From Lactobacillus gasseri ATCC 33323 = JCM 1131 (lineage in GTDB: Bacteria > Bacillota > Bacilli > Lactobacillales > Lactobacillaceae), in the NCBI RefSeq assembly GCF_000014425.1, contig NC_008530.1, forward strand, positions 372,001 to 436,000: 64,000 nucleotides of DNA. The letters are read 5' to 3'. The notes beneath the pieces were generated by a model. That model was given only the letters and a program-made list of their open reading frames with translations. It did no database searches and was not told the DNA's origin. Below are positions 1 through 8,482 of this stretch, in pieces. Position numbers and translations under genes: made by a program. Within the stretch, counting starts at the first letter, position 1. Each line of letters opens with the position of its first letter.

Positions 1-932
1 ACCAAATTAATTTAGAAAAGGAAAAACTGCCAACCTTAGATAAGCCAGAGACAGTTGTGGAAGGAATAATCCCCAATTATATTCAAAAACTAGGATTAAG
101 TGATCAGACAAAAATCATTTTAGGTGCTAGTGATGGCTATTTATCAACAATTGGAGTTGGAGTTTTAAATGAAAAATCTTTTGCTTTAAATGTTGGGACA
201 TCTGGTGCTGTGAGAGTAATTGCGCCTGAAGTGGTAGTTGATTCAGAAAATCGCTTTTTTTGTTATCCAGTGGATAAGAAACATTATCTATTGGGCGGAC
301 CAGTCAATAATGGCGGTATAGTATTTGAATGGGCTAGAAAGACAATTTTCGGTCCTGATCAGACCGCTGAAGATTTTATCAATGTGGCAGAAAGTGTTCC
401 TGCTGGAAGCAATGGGTTGATCTTTCATCCTTACTTAGGCGGAGAACGGGCACCAATTTGGAATGCTCAAGCACGTGGATCTTTTATTGGACTTACCAGA
501 AATCACACTAAGCCGCAAATGGCTCGTAGTGTTTTAGAAGGAATTGTTTTTAATCTTTTGGGTGCAGCTAGAGGCTTACGTGAAAAAATTGGTGAGCCAG
601 ATGCACTAAGAGTGACTGGTGGCTTTGTAAAGAGTGACTTTGTAAGACAGTTGATTGCCGATATTTTTAACTTGCCAGTCATTGTGATTAAAAATGATCA
701 AAGTGGAACCTTAGCGGCAATGTTTTTAGCACAAGTGGGGATGAAAAAAGAGGCAGATTTAGAAAAAATCGCTAAGAAAATTGATGGGAGCAAAATTTAT
801 TTTCCTAATCCTAAAAATGTCGCAGTTTATCAAGACATCATTCCTATCTATCGTGAAGTTGAGCATGATTTAGATCAAAGTTATGAAAAAATCGCCAGCT
901 TTCAGGAAAAATATCCTAAATTGTTTGAATAA
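1..932 (+). CDS. gntK: Gluconokinase-like FGGY carbohydrate kinase, C-terminal part (5' end outside window)
   Basis: The reading frame is open from base 3 of the window, so the gene begins upstream; the GTG at 57 is internal. What is visible is the C-terminal ATPase lobe of an FGGY sugar kinase, with the stretches GASDGYLSTIGVG, LNVGTSGAVR, GGPVNNGG and RVTGGFVKSDFVRQLIAD that build the nucleotide pocket. The family phosphorylates gluconate, xylulose, glycerol and similar polyols in the cytoplasm. Gluconokinase is the best guess from overall resemblance in lactobacilli; xylulokinase cannot be excluded because the sugar-binding N-terminus is missing. It converges on the glycerate kinase gene across a shared terminator. 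Confidence 0.75.
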   Translation, partial: QINLEKEKLPTLDKPETVVEGIIPNYIQKLGLSDQTKIILGASDGYLSTIGVGVLNEKSFALNVGTSGAVRVIAPEVVVDSENRFFCYPVDKKHYLLGGPVNNGGIVFEWARKTIFGPDQTAEDFINVAESVPAGSNGLIFHPYLGGERAPIWNAQARGSFIGLTRNHTKPQMARSVLEGIVFNLLGAARGLREKIGEPDALRVTGGFVKSDFVRQLIADIFNLPVIVIKNDQSGTLAAMFLAQVGMKKEADLEKIAKKIDGSKIYFPNPKNVAVYQDIIPIYREVEHDLDQSYEKIASFQEKYPKLFE

Positions 933-934
933 AG

Positions 935-976
935 TAAAAATGATCGTTTAGTTTTTGTGCTAAGCGATCATTTTTG
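935..976. terminator. Bidirectional rho-independent terminator
   Basis: A stem of about 12 bp (ATGATCGTTTAG with CTAAGCGATCAT, one G-T pair) is flanked by A-rich and T-rich tails, so it can end both the kinase (+) and glycerate kinase (-) transcripts. Confidence 0.8.
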
Positions 977-979
977 AAT

Positions 980-2116
980 TTATTTCAATTTTTTAATCAG
1001 TCGGCCAATATTTTCACTAGTTTGGGCTAGATCATGTTTGCTGTCCTTGATCGCTTGCTTTAGATCTTTAGCGCCACTTTCGGTCGCAAAGATCGCATCA
1101 ATTGGCCCATATAGTTCGCTAACTTTCTTACCAATATTACCAGTTAGACAGATTACAGTAGAGTTCGGTGCAACTTCTTTGGCTGCTTTAGCAACTCCAT
1201 AGGGAGTTTTACCAAACTGGGTTTGAAAATCAGTTGCTCCTTCGCCAGTAAAAATAAAGTCTGCATTCTTTGTTTTTTCTTTGAAATTGGTCATTTCAAG
1301 TACGGCTTCAACGCCAGACTGGATGGTAGCATTTGTAAAGGTGAGTAAACCAAAGCCAAGTCCACCAGCAGCCCCAGCACCAGGAGTATGTTCGTAATCT
1401 TGCTTTAGATCTCTTCGTGCAATAGCAGCGAAATGGTGTAAATTTTGATCTAACTTTTTTACCATTTCAGGCGTAGCCCCTTTTTGTGGCCCGAAGACAG
1501 TTGAAGCACCATTTTTACCAGTAAGTGGATTAGTTACGTCACTAGCTAAAATGATTTCAGTATCTTTTAGACGGGGATCAATTTTAGAATTATCAATTCT
1601 GATTAATTGACTTAGATTTCCGCCACCGAATGGAATGTCCTTGCCCTGCAAATTAAGCAGTTTAACACCAAGTGCTTGAGCCATTCCAGCTCCACCATCA
1701 TTAGTACAACTTCCGCCTAATCCGATAATTATTTTTCTAATTTTTGCGTCTAAAACTGTTTTGATTAATTCTCCAACACCATAAGTAGTAGTTATCAGGG
1801 GATTTTTAGTTTGGTCATTAACATATTGTAGACCTGCTGCTTCAGCCATTTCGATGACAGCAGTTTTTTTGTCGCCTAAGATGCCATAATGCGCAGCAAC
1901 TGAAGTATTTAAAGGACCTCTAACTGATTTAGTAAAAATTTTCCCATTTGTAGCATCAACTAAGGCCTGCATTGTACCTTCACCGCCGTCAGCCATTGGA
2001 ATTTCAATGTATTCGACAGAAGGGAGGGCTCGTTTTAGGCCAGTGTAAATAGAATTTGCTACTTCTTTTGCGGTAAGTGAACCTTTAAATGAATCAGGTG
2101 CGATTATAATTTTCAT
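980..2116 (-). CDS. glxK: Glycerate kinase
   Basis: 378 residues, the usual length of the type-1 (GarK/GlxK) glycerate kinase family, which phosphorylates D-glycerate with ATP. Family stretches are visible in order: IIAPDSFKGSLTA at the N-terminus, PMADGGEGT, the glycine-rich GLGGSCTNDGGAGMAQALG, LASDVTNPLTG with FGPQKGA, PGAGAAGGLGFGL, and GEGATDFQTQFGKTP near the C-terminus. It is a single-gene unit. The pairing with a neighbouring sugar-acid kinase on the other strand suggests sugar-acid use, but the two are convergent, not co-transcribed. Confidence 0.92.
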   Translation of the reverse strand: MKIIIAPDSFKGSLTAKEVANSIYTGLKRALPSVEYIEIPMADGGEGTMQALVDATNGKIFTKSVRGPLNTSVAAHYGILGDKKTAVIEMAEAAGLQYVNDQTKNPLITTTYGVGELIKTVLDAKIRKIIIGLGGSCTNDGGAGMAQALGVKLLNLQGKDIPFGGGNLSQLIRIDNSKIDPRLKDTEIILASDVTNPLTGKNGASTVFGPQKGATPEMVKKLDQNLHHFAAIARRDLKQDYEHTPGAGAAGGLGFGLLTFTNATIQSGVEAVLEMTNFKEKTKNADFIFTGEGATDFQTQFGKTPYGVAKAAKEVAPNSTVICLTGNIGKKVSELYGPIDAIFATESGAKDLKQAIKDSKHDLAQTSENIGRLIKKLK

Positions 2117-2153
2117 AGATCTACCTTTTCTGTTTAATGAAATCTTTTTAATA

Positions 2154-2199
2154 AAAAAGGTGTAAACTGTACAACCTTAAGTACAATTTACACCTTTTG
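2154..2199 (-). terminator. Terminator of the DXS-like pseudogene
   Basis: A near-perfect long inverted repeat (AAAAAGGTGTAAACTGTAC with GTACAATTTACACCTTTT, 8-nt loop) is followed on the minus strand by a T run. It lies between the pseudogene end and the glxK start, so it could also influence glxK expression. Confidence 0.75.
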
Positions 2200-2214
2200 A
2201 CAAAAATATCTAAA

Positions 2215-3973
2215 TTATTTAATTATCCCTAAAATATCACTGACAATTTGTTCTGGCATCAAATGATCACGTTTATAAATAGATGCCTTTGGCTCGTTAT
2301 CAGTGTATTCTTTCTTAGCACCGTAATTCTTAACCATCATCTTAGTTGGCCCGTAATAACTTGCGACTTTTTGACCAAAACCACCATCGACGCTGTTATC
2401 TTCAAGAGTAACAATTAATTCGTGATCTTTTTGTAGATCATCTAAAGTATCAGTATCAAGGTGAGCAGCAGATTTTGGATTGATTAAAGTAGCGTTGATA
2501 TTTTCTGTCTTGAGTAAATCAACTATTTTCGCCTAATTGATAAAAGTCGCCTAAACCAATAATTGCTACTTTGGAACCAGGCTTGACATCATACTTGATA
2601 GTTGAATAATTTTCGCTAATTGGCTGACCTTCAGGAAGTGGGATAACTGGAGACTTAATTGCTACGGGATGCTTTCTTTACTTAACTGCCCATTCAAGCA
2701 TTGACTTTAATTCATTTAAAGTAGTAGGTGCTAAGTATTCCCAGTTTGGCCAATTTGCAACCATGGTATTGTCGAAAATACCTAAGTGGGTCTTAGAAGC
2801 AGCAGTAATTCCGCCACCAGCAACAATCATTACAACTGGTAAATCGTTAGCTGCAACATCGTGAGAAAGTTGATCATATGCGCGTTGTAAGAAAGTGGAA
2901 TTTTCAAATAAAATTGGCGTAATGCCTTCCTTAACAGCACCGGCAGCAAAGGCAACAGATTCTTGTTCAGCAATTCCTACATCTTTGTAGTTCTTAGGAT
3001 AATTATTTTTAATTTCACCTAAGCCGAAGACGCCTGGAATAGCAGCATTGATTACAAGAATATTTTCTTGATTTTCAATATGTTTCTTTAAAAAGTCGAG
3101 AATTACAGTACTTGCATTTGGCGTCTTAGGTGCAGGAACTGTAGGTTTATCGGTCTTAAGGTCAAAAGGAAGAACCCAGTGGTGACTAGCTTCATTTTCA
3201 ATGGCTGGTTCATAACCCTTACCCTTGAGAGTATTAATATGTAAAACGATTGGATGATCAATATCCTTAACTGCCTTGAAGGCATCGATCATAGATTTAA
3301 TATCGTTCCCTTGACCAACGTATTTGTAATCAAGCCCCATAGCTGTGAATGGGTTGTCTTCAGCTTGACCGTTTGACTCACGTAATTTCTTTAGGGCAGT
3401 AACTACGCCACCAACATTGTCATCAATAGACATTTGGTTATCATTAACAACAATAATTAAATTGTGCTTTTCATCAGCTGCATTATTGAAGCCTTCAAAA
3501 GCTAAACCACCAGTTAATGAACCATCCCCAATTAAGGCAGTAATATTTTCATGATTACCCATCATATCACGCGCTCTAGCCATCCCTGTAGCTAAGGCAA
3601 CAGAAGTAGATGTATGACCTACTGCATAATAGTCATATGGACTTTCATCGGGATTTGAATAAGGAGTTACATCTTCGTACTTATCTGGATCAAGCCAGGC
3701 ATAAGCACGACCTGTTAACATCTTATGTGGATAAGTTTGGTGAGAAACGTCCCAAATAATCTTGTCCTTTGGTGCATCAAAAACATAATGATAGGCAATT
3801 GTAGCTTCGACAATTCCAAGGTCAGGACCAAGGTGGCCACCTTCTGCAGCATCTTTTTCTAGAATTAGCGTTCTAATCTCGCTAGCTAATTGTTCTAGCT
3901 CTTTTAAGTCTAATTTTTTAAGATCTTTTGGATTTTCGATTTTGTTCAATAAAAATTCTGGATGTTTGTTCAT
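2215..3973 (-). pseudogene. DXS-like transketolase (1-deoxy-D-xylulose-5-phosphate synthase family), broken by a stop and a frameshift
   Basis: The first 431 codons (3973 to 2678) carry the thiamine-diphosphate motif GDGSLTGGLAFEGFNNAAD ... VVNDNQMS and the pyrimidine-domain segment VGIAEQESVAFAAGAVKEG. Translation stops at TAA (2678-2680), yet the same frame continues with RKHPVAIKSPVIP, as expected for the C-terminal domain. A second lesion near 2528-2533 (LGDFYQLGE then an extra A or two missing A) shifts the frame; after correction the protein continues VDLLKTENINATLINP to a natural end DILGIIK at 2215, giving about 585 residues. The stop looks like a CAA-to-TAA change. Lactobacilli make isoprenoids by the mevalonate route, so the intact family member is probably not a true MEP-pathway enzyme. 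Confidence 0.85.
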
Positions 3974-3995
3974 AATTTTTCACCCCAACATAAAT

Positions 3996-4040
3996 AAAAA
4001 GGCTTACTCATTTATTGTAGGTCAATGAGTAAGCTTTTAC
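3996..4040 (-). terminator. Terminator-like hairpin between the MFS gene and the DXS-like pseudogene
   Basis: Inverted repeat AAAAGGCTTACTCATT with AATGAGTAAGCTTTT, located after the MFS stop on the minus strand and followed by T residues on that strand. Confidence 0.7.
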
Positions 4041-4071
4041 TAATATAAAGTTAGCATAGTGATCTATATGT

Positions 4072-5319
4072 TTAGTCTATACTTTCTTCTAATCCTTGAG
4101 AGGTGGTTTGTTTTTTAAGAGTCAAGAATAATGCAATAAAGCTCAGGGCAAAAGCTGCTGAGTTAATTGCCCAACCGAAGTTGTATGAGCCAGTTGTATC
4201 AAATAACAGACCATTTAAGTAAACAGAAGCAGACATTGCAAAAGCCCCAGCCATGTTAATGACAGAAAGAATTGTACTGTAGTCTTTAGCGCCAAATTCT
4301 TCACGAATGAGGTAAGGCAGAGCAACTAAGCAAACACCTTGTCCTAATCCTAGAATGAAGGCGGATGCGATAAGAGGCAAGCTAGTCTTGAAGAAAATCT
4401 CACCGCTCCAACCTAATAGGCCAAATAAAGAGTAGATTAATAAGGTTAAACGAGTATTAAAGCGGTCAAGCATAAAACCAATAGAAATCTTACCAGCAGC
4501 AGCTCCCAGCATTACTCCTGATACTACTGATGCACCAATTGTTAAAGGTAGACCTTGACTAGTAATGTGTCCTGAAATATGTTGTACAGAACCAGAAACA
4601 AATTGTAAAGCTAGCATTGCAAAGGCTAAAGCATAAAAGACTGGGGTCTTTAAAGCAGCTTTTAGACTAATACCAGTAGTTTCAAGAACTTTTTCTGGAA
4701 TATTTTTAACTTTGCCATAAGCATGGTGTTTTTTGTTTGGTTTTTCACGTAAAAAGAATGCGGTAGGAACTAAAATACCAAGAATTAGTAACCCTTCACA
4801 AATAAAACCACCTCGCCAGCCAAAATTAGTAATAATATCACCAATTATTGGATTAAAGATAGTACCACCGAATGCAGAAACGCCAAGTGCAATTCCCATA
4901 ACTGTACCTAATTTCTCATTAAACCAATTACCTAATAAGACAGGAATTGACAGGGTAATAGCGATGGGTTGGCAAATTCCAATAATGATCCAGGCAATGT
5001 AAAAATGAGTTAAGCTTTGCGCTACTGACAAACTCAGTATAGAAATACCAATTGCGGTAAAACAGAATGTTAAAAGCCAGCGTAAGTTAAGCTTGGTCAT
5101 AATTTTACCAGCAAATAAAAGCGTAATAGCTGCTGCCGCATTTTGCAGAGTGGTCATTAAAGCAACACTTGCTCGGCCAACATGGAAACTTTTACTGATT
5201 GGCTCAAAGAAGAGACCGATTGTATTAACTATTAGACCGAAGCCAACTAATGAAATCAAGCATGATGCAATAAAGACCCACCATGCAAAAAAGTGCGAAG
5301 AATTTTGTTTTTTGTTCAC
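4072..5319 (-). CDS. MFS transporter, oxalate/formate-antiporter-like (OFA) family
   Basis: 415 residues with about twelve hydrophobic segments, typical of a major facilitator permease. The N-terminus (FAWWVFIASCLISLVGFGLIVNTIGLFFEPISKSFHVGRASVALM), the conserved loop GKIMTKLNLRWLL after helix 2 and GVMLGAAAGKISIGFMLDRFNTR in the second half match the OFA/monocarboxylate group of secondary transporters. The substrate cannot be read from the sequence; oxalate would pair loosely with the CoA-transferase 33 kb away, but that is speculation. It is monocistronic, starting with ATG after a weak AGGATAAG ribosome site. Confidence 0.8.
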   Translation of the reverse strand: MNKKQNSSHFFAWWVFIASCLISLVGFGLIVNTIGLFFEPISKSFHVGRASVALMTTLQNAAAAITLLFAGKIMTKLNLRWLLTFCFTAIGISILSLSVAQSLTHFYIAWIIIGICQPIAITLSIPVLLGNWFNEKLGTVMGIALGVSAFGGTIFNPIIGDIITNFGWRGGFICEGLLILGILVPTAFFLREKPNKKHHAYGKVKNIPEKVLETTGISLKAALKTPVFYALAFAMLALQFVSGSVQHISGHITSQGLPLTIGASVVSGVMLGAAAGKISIGFMLDRFNTRLTLLIYSLFGLLGWSGEIFFKTSLPLIASAFILGLGQGVCLVALPYLIREEFGAKDYSTILSVINMAGAFAMSASVYLNGLLFDTTGSYNFGWAINSAAFALSFIALFLTLKKQTTSQGLEESID

Positions 5320-5387
5320 TTCTTATCCTACTTTCTAGAGTATTTATTCCAACAAAATATTATATCGAAAGTGAATGTTAGAGGAAA

Positions 5388-5420
5388 AGAAAAGAGCGTT
5401 TTTTTTAACGCTCTTTTAAT
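5388..5420 (-). terminator. Terminator of the polyprenyl synthase gene
   Basis: Stem AAAAGAGCGTT / AACGCTCTTTT with a short T loop; it overlaps the stop codon of the minus-strand gene and is followed by a T-rich tail. Confidence 0.8.
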
Positions 5421-6432
5421 ATTGTCTTTTTAATAATCTACCTGTTAATTGTTCGATCAAAGCCCGATTCTCATTATCTGGCCAATGTTTTTTTAAACTA
5501 GCCAGGGCTTTTTCAGTATATTGATCAGCTAACTTTTGTGCTCGTTCCACGCCGCCAAGATGATTGACCAAATTTTCAATTTCATGTAATTGATCTTGGG
5601 TCAGATCTTTTCCCATTTTTACTAATTCGTGTAAATGATTATTGTCATCGTTTTGCAGAGCAAAAATTAAAGGCCCTGAATAAATACCATCTTTAACGTC
5701 AAGTAAGACCGGTTTTTTAAAAGTAGAGCTTGTAGTTGTATAGTCCAAAATATCGTCTCTTAGTTGAAAAGCTTGTCCTAGGTATTCCCCAAACTTTTTA
5801 GTTTTTAATGCTTTAGTTACTTTAGTTCCACTTTCATAAGCACCAATAAAACAAGCTAAACCAAATAAAACGCCAGTTTTGCCCTTAATTTGGTCTAAAT
5901 ATTCTTTTTCAGAAATGTCGATATTATAGGCATTATTATATTGCTCGGTTTCGCCGACTAAAATATTTTGCATTGTTTTTCCGTCAGCAATTACGCTATG
6001 TAAGCTTTGAGCATTTTCACTTAAAAGCGTTAGCGAAAGGGCAACTAAATAGTCACCTGCATAAACGGCGATGTGCTTGCCATACTTAGTTTGAATAGAT
6101 GGGCGACCATGCCGCATGCTAGATTCATCAATAATGTCGTCATGAATTAAAGTTGCATTATGAAGTGTTTCAATAGAAGTTGCTATTTTCTGAAGCTCGT
6201 CATGTTTTTGATCGGCGTCAGGACCAAATGCGCCAAAGAGCATTACACAAGCAGGACGAAGCATTTTTCCAGGAACAGCGAAGGTATCTTCTAGTGCTTG
6301 CCCTAATAAACCGGGAACGCTATTGACGTGTGTTAGAATAATATGACTAATTTCGATCATATCTTTTTGTACTTGAGGGAAACTATCCCAAAAAGTGAAT
6401 TTGTTTTTGATATTATTTCTTTTTTCTAGCAT
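5416..6432 (-). CDS. Polyprenyl diphosphate synthase (heptaprenyl/geranylgeranyl type, HepT/IspB-like)
   Basis: 338 residues of an all-trans prenyl diphosphate synthase, which extends allylic diphosphates with isopentenyl diphosphate. The first aspartate-rich motif is DDIID (residues 98-102, followed by ESSMRHGRP) and the second is LRDDILD (residues 224-230); GKMLRPACVML and KGKTGVLF are also conserved. Such enzymes supply the side chain of menaquinone or other long prenyl chains. No other quinone or mevalonate gene is in the window, so it is an isolated gene. Chain length cannot be assigned with confidence. A strong inverted repeat lies immediately upstream. Confidence 0.9.
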   Translation of the reverse strand: MLEKRNNIKNKFTFWDSFPQVQKDMIEISHIILTHVNSVPGLLGQALEDTFAVPGKMLRPACVMLFGAFGPDADQKHDELQKIATSIETLHNATLIHDDIIDESSMRHGRPSIQTKYGKHIAVYAGDYLVALSLTLLSENAQSLHSVIADGKTMQNILVGETEQYNNAYNIDISEKEYLDQIKGKTGVLFGLACFIGAYESGTKVTKALKTKKFGEYLGQAFQLRDDILDYTTTSSTFKKPVLLDVKDGIYSGPLIFALQNDDNNHLHELVKMGKDLTQDQLHEIENLVNHLGGVERAQKLADQYTEKALASLKKHWPDNENRALIEQLTGRLLKRQY

Positions 6433-6445
6433 AGTACAGGTAATT

Positions 6446-6473
6446 AAAAGACTAAGTTATTAACTTGTCTTTT
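6446..6473. promoter_or_regulatory. Inverted repeat just upstream of the polyprenyl synthase gene
   Basis: AAAAGAC-T-AAGTT and AACTT-GTCTTTT are separated by only ATT, giving a 12-bp interrupted palindrome 14 bases before the minus-strand ATG. It could be a protein operator or an mRNA hairpin in the 5' leader. Sequence alone does not distinguish these. Confidence 0.5.
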
Positions 6474-6785
6474 GTCTTTGATCCTTCCAGTCATTGAATA
6501 TTGGTTATAAGAGTAGTCAAAATTAATAAAAATAAAGTAAATTGAAGCAAAGAATGTTATTTTTCCGCAATATTTTTTAGTTTTAATTATTAAGAACTAG
6601 AAGATATAGATCTAAATAGATAATTATAAAAAATGCGATATATCAAGACTTGCTAATCGTTATAATTATATAAAATATCTTTATTTTTACTTAAATAAGA
6701 TCTTATAATATATAATTTTACACTATCTGGGATCATTATTTAAAAGTAGATATTGATTTTTTACGATATATAATTATCTTACACT
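6474..6785. other. Very AT-rich intergenic stretch without a recognisable gene
   Basis: About 310 bases made largely of A and T with many short palindromes (for example AGATCT, ATAATTATA, AAGATCTTATAATATATAA). No ORF with a ribosome site, tRNA or known RNA was recognised. It separates the leftward metabolic genes from the rightward translation operon and contains the promoters of both sides at its edges. Confidence 0.5.
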
Positions 6786-6813
6786 TTGCTTTATAGATAG
6801 TAATTGCTAAAAT
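6786..6813 (+). promoter_or_regulatory. Promoter of rpmG-secE
   Basis: -35 TTGCTT (6786-6791), 16-nt spacer, extended -10 TGCTAAAAT with hexamer TAAAAT at 6808-6813. It lies about 40 bases before the rpmG ATG. Confidence 0.6.
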
Positions 6814-6855
6814 AACATTTTTTTGCTAAGATAAATGCAGTTTAGGAGTGGTTTT

Positions 6856-7005
6856 ATGGCAGTAAAGAAAGCAGCTCTTGCATGTACTGTATGTGGCTCT
6901 CGCAATTATTCAATTGCAGCCAGCAAGAATAGAACGCAAAGACTTGAACTTAAAAAGTTTTGTAAACACTGCGGTAAGCAGACTTTGCATAAGGAAACGA
7001 GGTAG
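6856..7005 (+). CDS. rpmG: 50S ribosomal protein L33
   Basis: 49 residues beginning [19 protein letters not shown] and ending HKETR. Two CxxC pairs (CTVC and CKHC) mark the zinc-binding C+ form of L33, a small protein of the large ribosomal subunit near the E site. It is preceded by TTTAGGAGTGG and followed after 7 bases by secE, the classic Firmicute order rpmG-secE-nusG. Lactobacilli often have several rpmG copies; this is the secE-linked one. Confidence 0.95.
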   Translation: MAVKKAALACTVCGSRNYSIAASKNRTQRLELKKFCKHCGKQTLHKETR

Positions 7006-7012
7006 GTAAGCG

Positions 7013-7183
7013 ATGTTTAAGTTTTTTAAGAGTGTTAATCAAACTATGGCAAAGGTATCATGGCCAACTTGGAAACAAAATAGACGTGATACTGGTGTCG
7101 TAGTAATTAGCTCAATTTTATTTGGTGCTTACCTTGGATTGCTAGATTTATTATTTAGCTACTTAACGCAATTGTTCTTATAG
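7013..7183 (+). CDS. secE: Preprotein translocase subunit SecE
   Basis: 56 residues, the single-span short form of SecE found in Firmicutes. The amphipathic N-terminus FFKSVNQTMAKVSWPTWKQNRRDTGVV carries the conserved K-V-S-W-P core, followed by one membrane helix (about residues 29-54). SecE clamps SecY in the membrane export channel. The gene follows rpmG by 7 bases and precedes nusG, as in most Firmicutes. Confidence 0.95.
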   Translation: MFKFFKSVNQTMAKVSWPTWKQNRRDTGVVVISSILFGAYLGLLDLLFSYLTQLFL

Positions 7184-7211
7184 AGACAGTATATGTGTTA
7201 TAATTGAATTA

Positions 7212-7241
7212 GCTAAAAAGCCTCCCTGGGAGGTTTTTTTA
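7212..7241 (+). terminator. Terminator between secE and nusG
   Basis: GC-rich hairpin CCTCCCTGGGAGG followed by seven T. It may act as a partial terminator or attenuator because nusG follows with only about 40 bases between. Confidence 0.8.
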
Positions 7242-7277
7242 TTTGCATAAGGTATTATTTTAAGGAGTTTAAAGACA

Positions 7278-7829
7278 ATGGTTGAAACCAGCGAAAAGAA
7301 ATGGTACGTTTTACACACTTATTCTGGCTACGAAGAAAAGGTTAAGAAAGATTTACTTTCTAGAGCCCAATCAATGGGAATGCAAAACTATATCTTTCGT
7401 GTAATTGTTCCTGAAGAGCAAAAGACTGAAACTGTTCGTGGTAAGAAACAAGAAGTTGATGAAAAGGTATTTCCAGGATATGTTTTAGTAGAAATGGTAA
7501 TGACTGACGAAAGTTGGTACGTTGTTAGAAATACGCCAAACGTTACTGGATTTGTTGGCAGTCACGGTGGTGGATCAAAGCCATCTCCTTTATATGATGA
7601 AGAAATCGAAAGAATTCTTAAGTCTCAAGGACAACCAGCTAAGGAGCCAAAAGCTGACTATGAAGTTGGTGAAACAGTAACTATTATCGATGGTGCATTT
7701 AGCGGCATGAGCGGTAAAATTACAGAAATTAACCCAGAAAAAGATAAACTTTATGTTTCAATTGATATGTTCGGCAGAGAAACAAACGCTGAACTTGACT
7801 ATAACCAAGTAAAAGAATTTGATGAATAA
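7278..7829 (+). CDS. nusG: Transcription termination/antitermination factor NusG
   Basis: 183 residues with an N-terminal NGN domain (KKWYVLHTYSGYEEKVKKDL ... KVFPGYVLVEMVM ... WYVVRNTPNVTGFVG) and a C-terminal KOW domain (YEVGETVTIIDGAFSGMSGKITEI). NusG binds RNA polymerase and modulates pausing, termination and coupling to ribosomes. A good ribosome site, TAAGGAG, lies 5' of the ATG. It follows secE and precedes the rplK operon, which has its own promoter. Confidence 0.97.
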   Translation: MVETSEKKWYVLHTYSGYEEKVKKDLLSRAQSMGMQNYIFRVIVPEEQKTETVRGKKQEVDEKVFPGYVLVEMVMTDESWYVVRNTPNVTGFVGSHGGGSKPSPLYDEEIERILKSQGQPAKEPKADYEVGETVTIIDGAFSGMSGKITEINPEKDKLYVSIDMFGRETNAELDYNQVKEFDE

Positions 7830-7846
7830 TAAAGTCTAATTAACTA

Positions 7847-7875
7847 TTGTCAATTTGAGTAATTGCTGGTAGTAT
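7847..7875 (+). promoter_or_regulatory. Promoter of rplK-rplA
   Basis: -35 TTGTCA (7847-7852), 17-nt spacer, extended -10 TGGTAGTAT with hexamer at 7870-7875. Confidence 0.6.
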
Positions 7876-7894
7876 ATTAGAGTATCTTTATTAT

Positions 7895-7940
7895 TGTGGG
7901 AGGAGAAGAAGGAAAATTCTCCATTATAACCGCATCACGG
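7895..7940 (+). promoter_or_regulatory. Ribosomal-protein leader element before rplK (candidate L1 target)
   Basis: TGTGGGAGGAGAAG, a GGAGAA/TTCTCC stem, then ATAACCGCATCAC. A related GTGGGAG-stem-GACCACAT element occurs between rplK and rplA at 8430-8465. L1 is the known autogenous repressor of rplKA operons, which makes an L1-binding site the likely reading; this is inference. Confidence 0.5.
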
Positions 7941-7959
7941 AATCAAGGAGGTATTGACC

Positions 7960-8385
7960 GTGGCAAAGAAAGTTATTAACGTAGTTAAACTGCAAATTCC
8001 TGCTGGTGCAGCAACTCCTGCACCTCCAGTTGGTCCTGCATTGGGTCAAGCTGGAATCAACATCGTTGGTTTCACTAAGGACTTCAACGCACGTACTGCT
8101 GATCAAAAGGGTATGATTATCCCTGTAGTTATTACAGTATATGAAGATCGTTCATTCGAATTCATTACTAAGACTCCACCAGCAGCTGTTCTTTTGAAGA
8201 AGGCTGCCAAGGTTGACAAGGGTTCTGGTGAACCTAACACTAAGAAGGTTGCTAAGGTAACTAAGGACCAAGTTAAGGAAATTGCCGAAACCAAGATGAA
8301 AGATCTAAACGCTGCAGATGTTGAAGCTGCTATGCGCATGATTGAAGGTACTGCTAGAAGCATGGGCTTCACTGTAGAAGACTAG
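7960..8385 (+). CDS. rplK: 50S ribosomal protein L11
   Basis: 141 residues; the sequence [42 protein letters not shown] is the L11 N-terminal domain and the C-terminus ([24 protein letters not shown]) binds the GTPase-centre RNA. The start is GTG at 7960, eight bases after the AAGGAGG ribosome site at 7945-7951. The in-frame TTG at 7954 sits only two bases from that site and is rejected. First gene of the rplK-rplA operon. Confidence 0.97.
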   Translation: MAKKVINVVKLQIPAGAATPAPPVGPALGQAGINIVGFTKDFNARTADQKGMIIPVVITVYEDRSFEFITKTPPAAVLLKKAAKVDKGSGEPNTKKVAKVTKDQVKEIAETKMKDLNAADVEAAMRMIEGTARSMGFTVED

Positions 8386-8401
8386 TGTTTTTAGGAACGT
8401 C

Positions 8402-8465
8402 GGATCGTTAATCAAAATTAACGAATCAAGGTGGGAGAGTTTGAGAAGACTCGTTTGACCACATT
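8402..8465 (+). promoter_or_regulatory. Hairpin and second GTGGGAG element between rplK and rplA
   Basis: A hairpin GATCGTTAAT/ATTAACGAATC is followed by GGTGGGAGAGT, an ACTC arm and GACCACAT. The second part mirrors the element before rplK and lies directly upstream of the rplA ribosome site CAGGAGG, a good position for L1 translational feedback. Confidence 0.5.
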
Positions 8466-8482
8466 TTCAGGAGGATTTTTAC

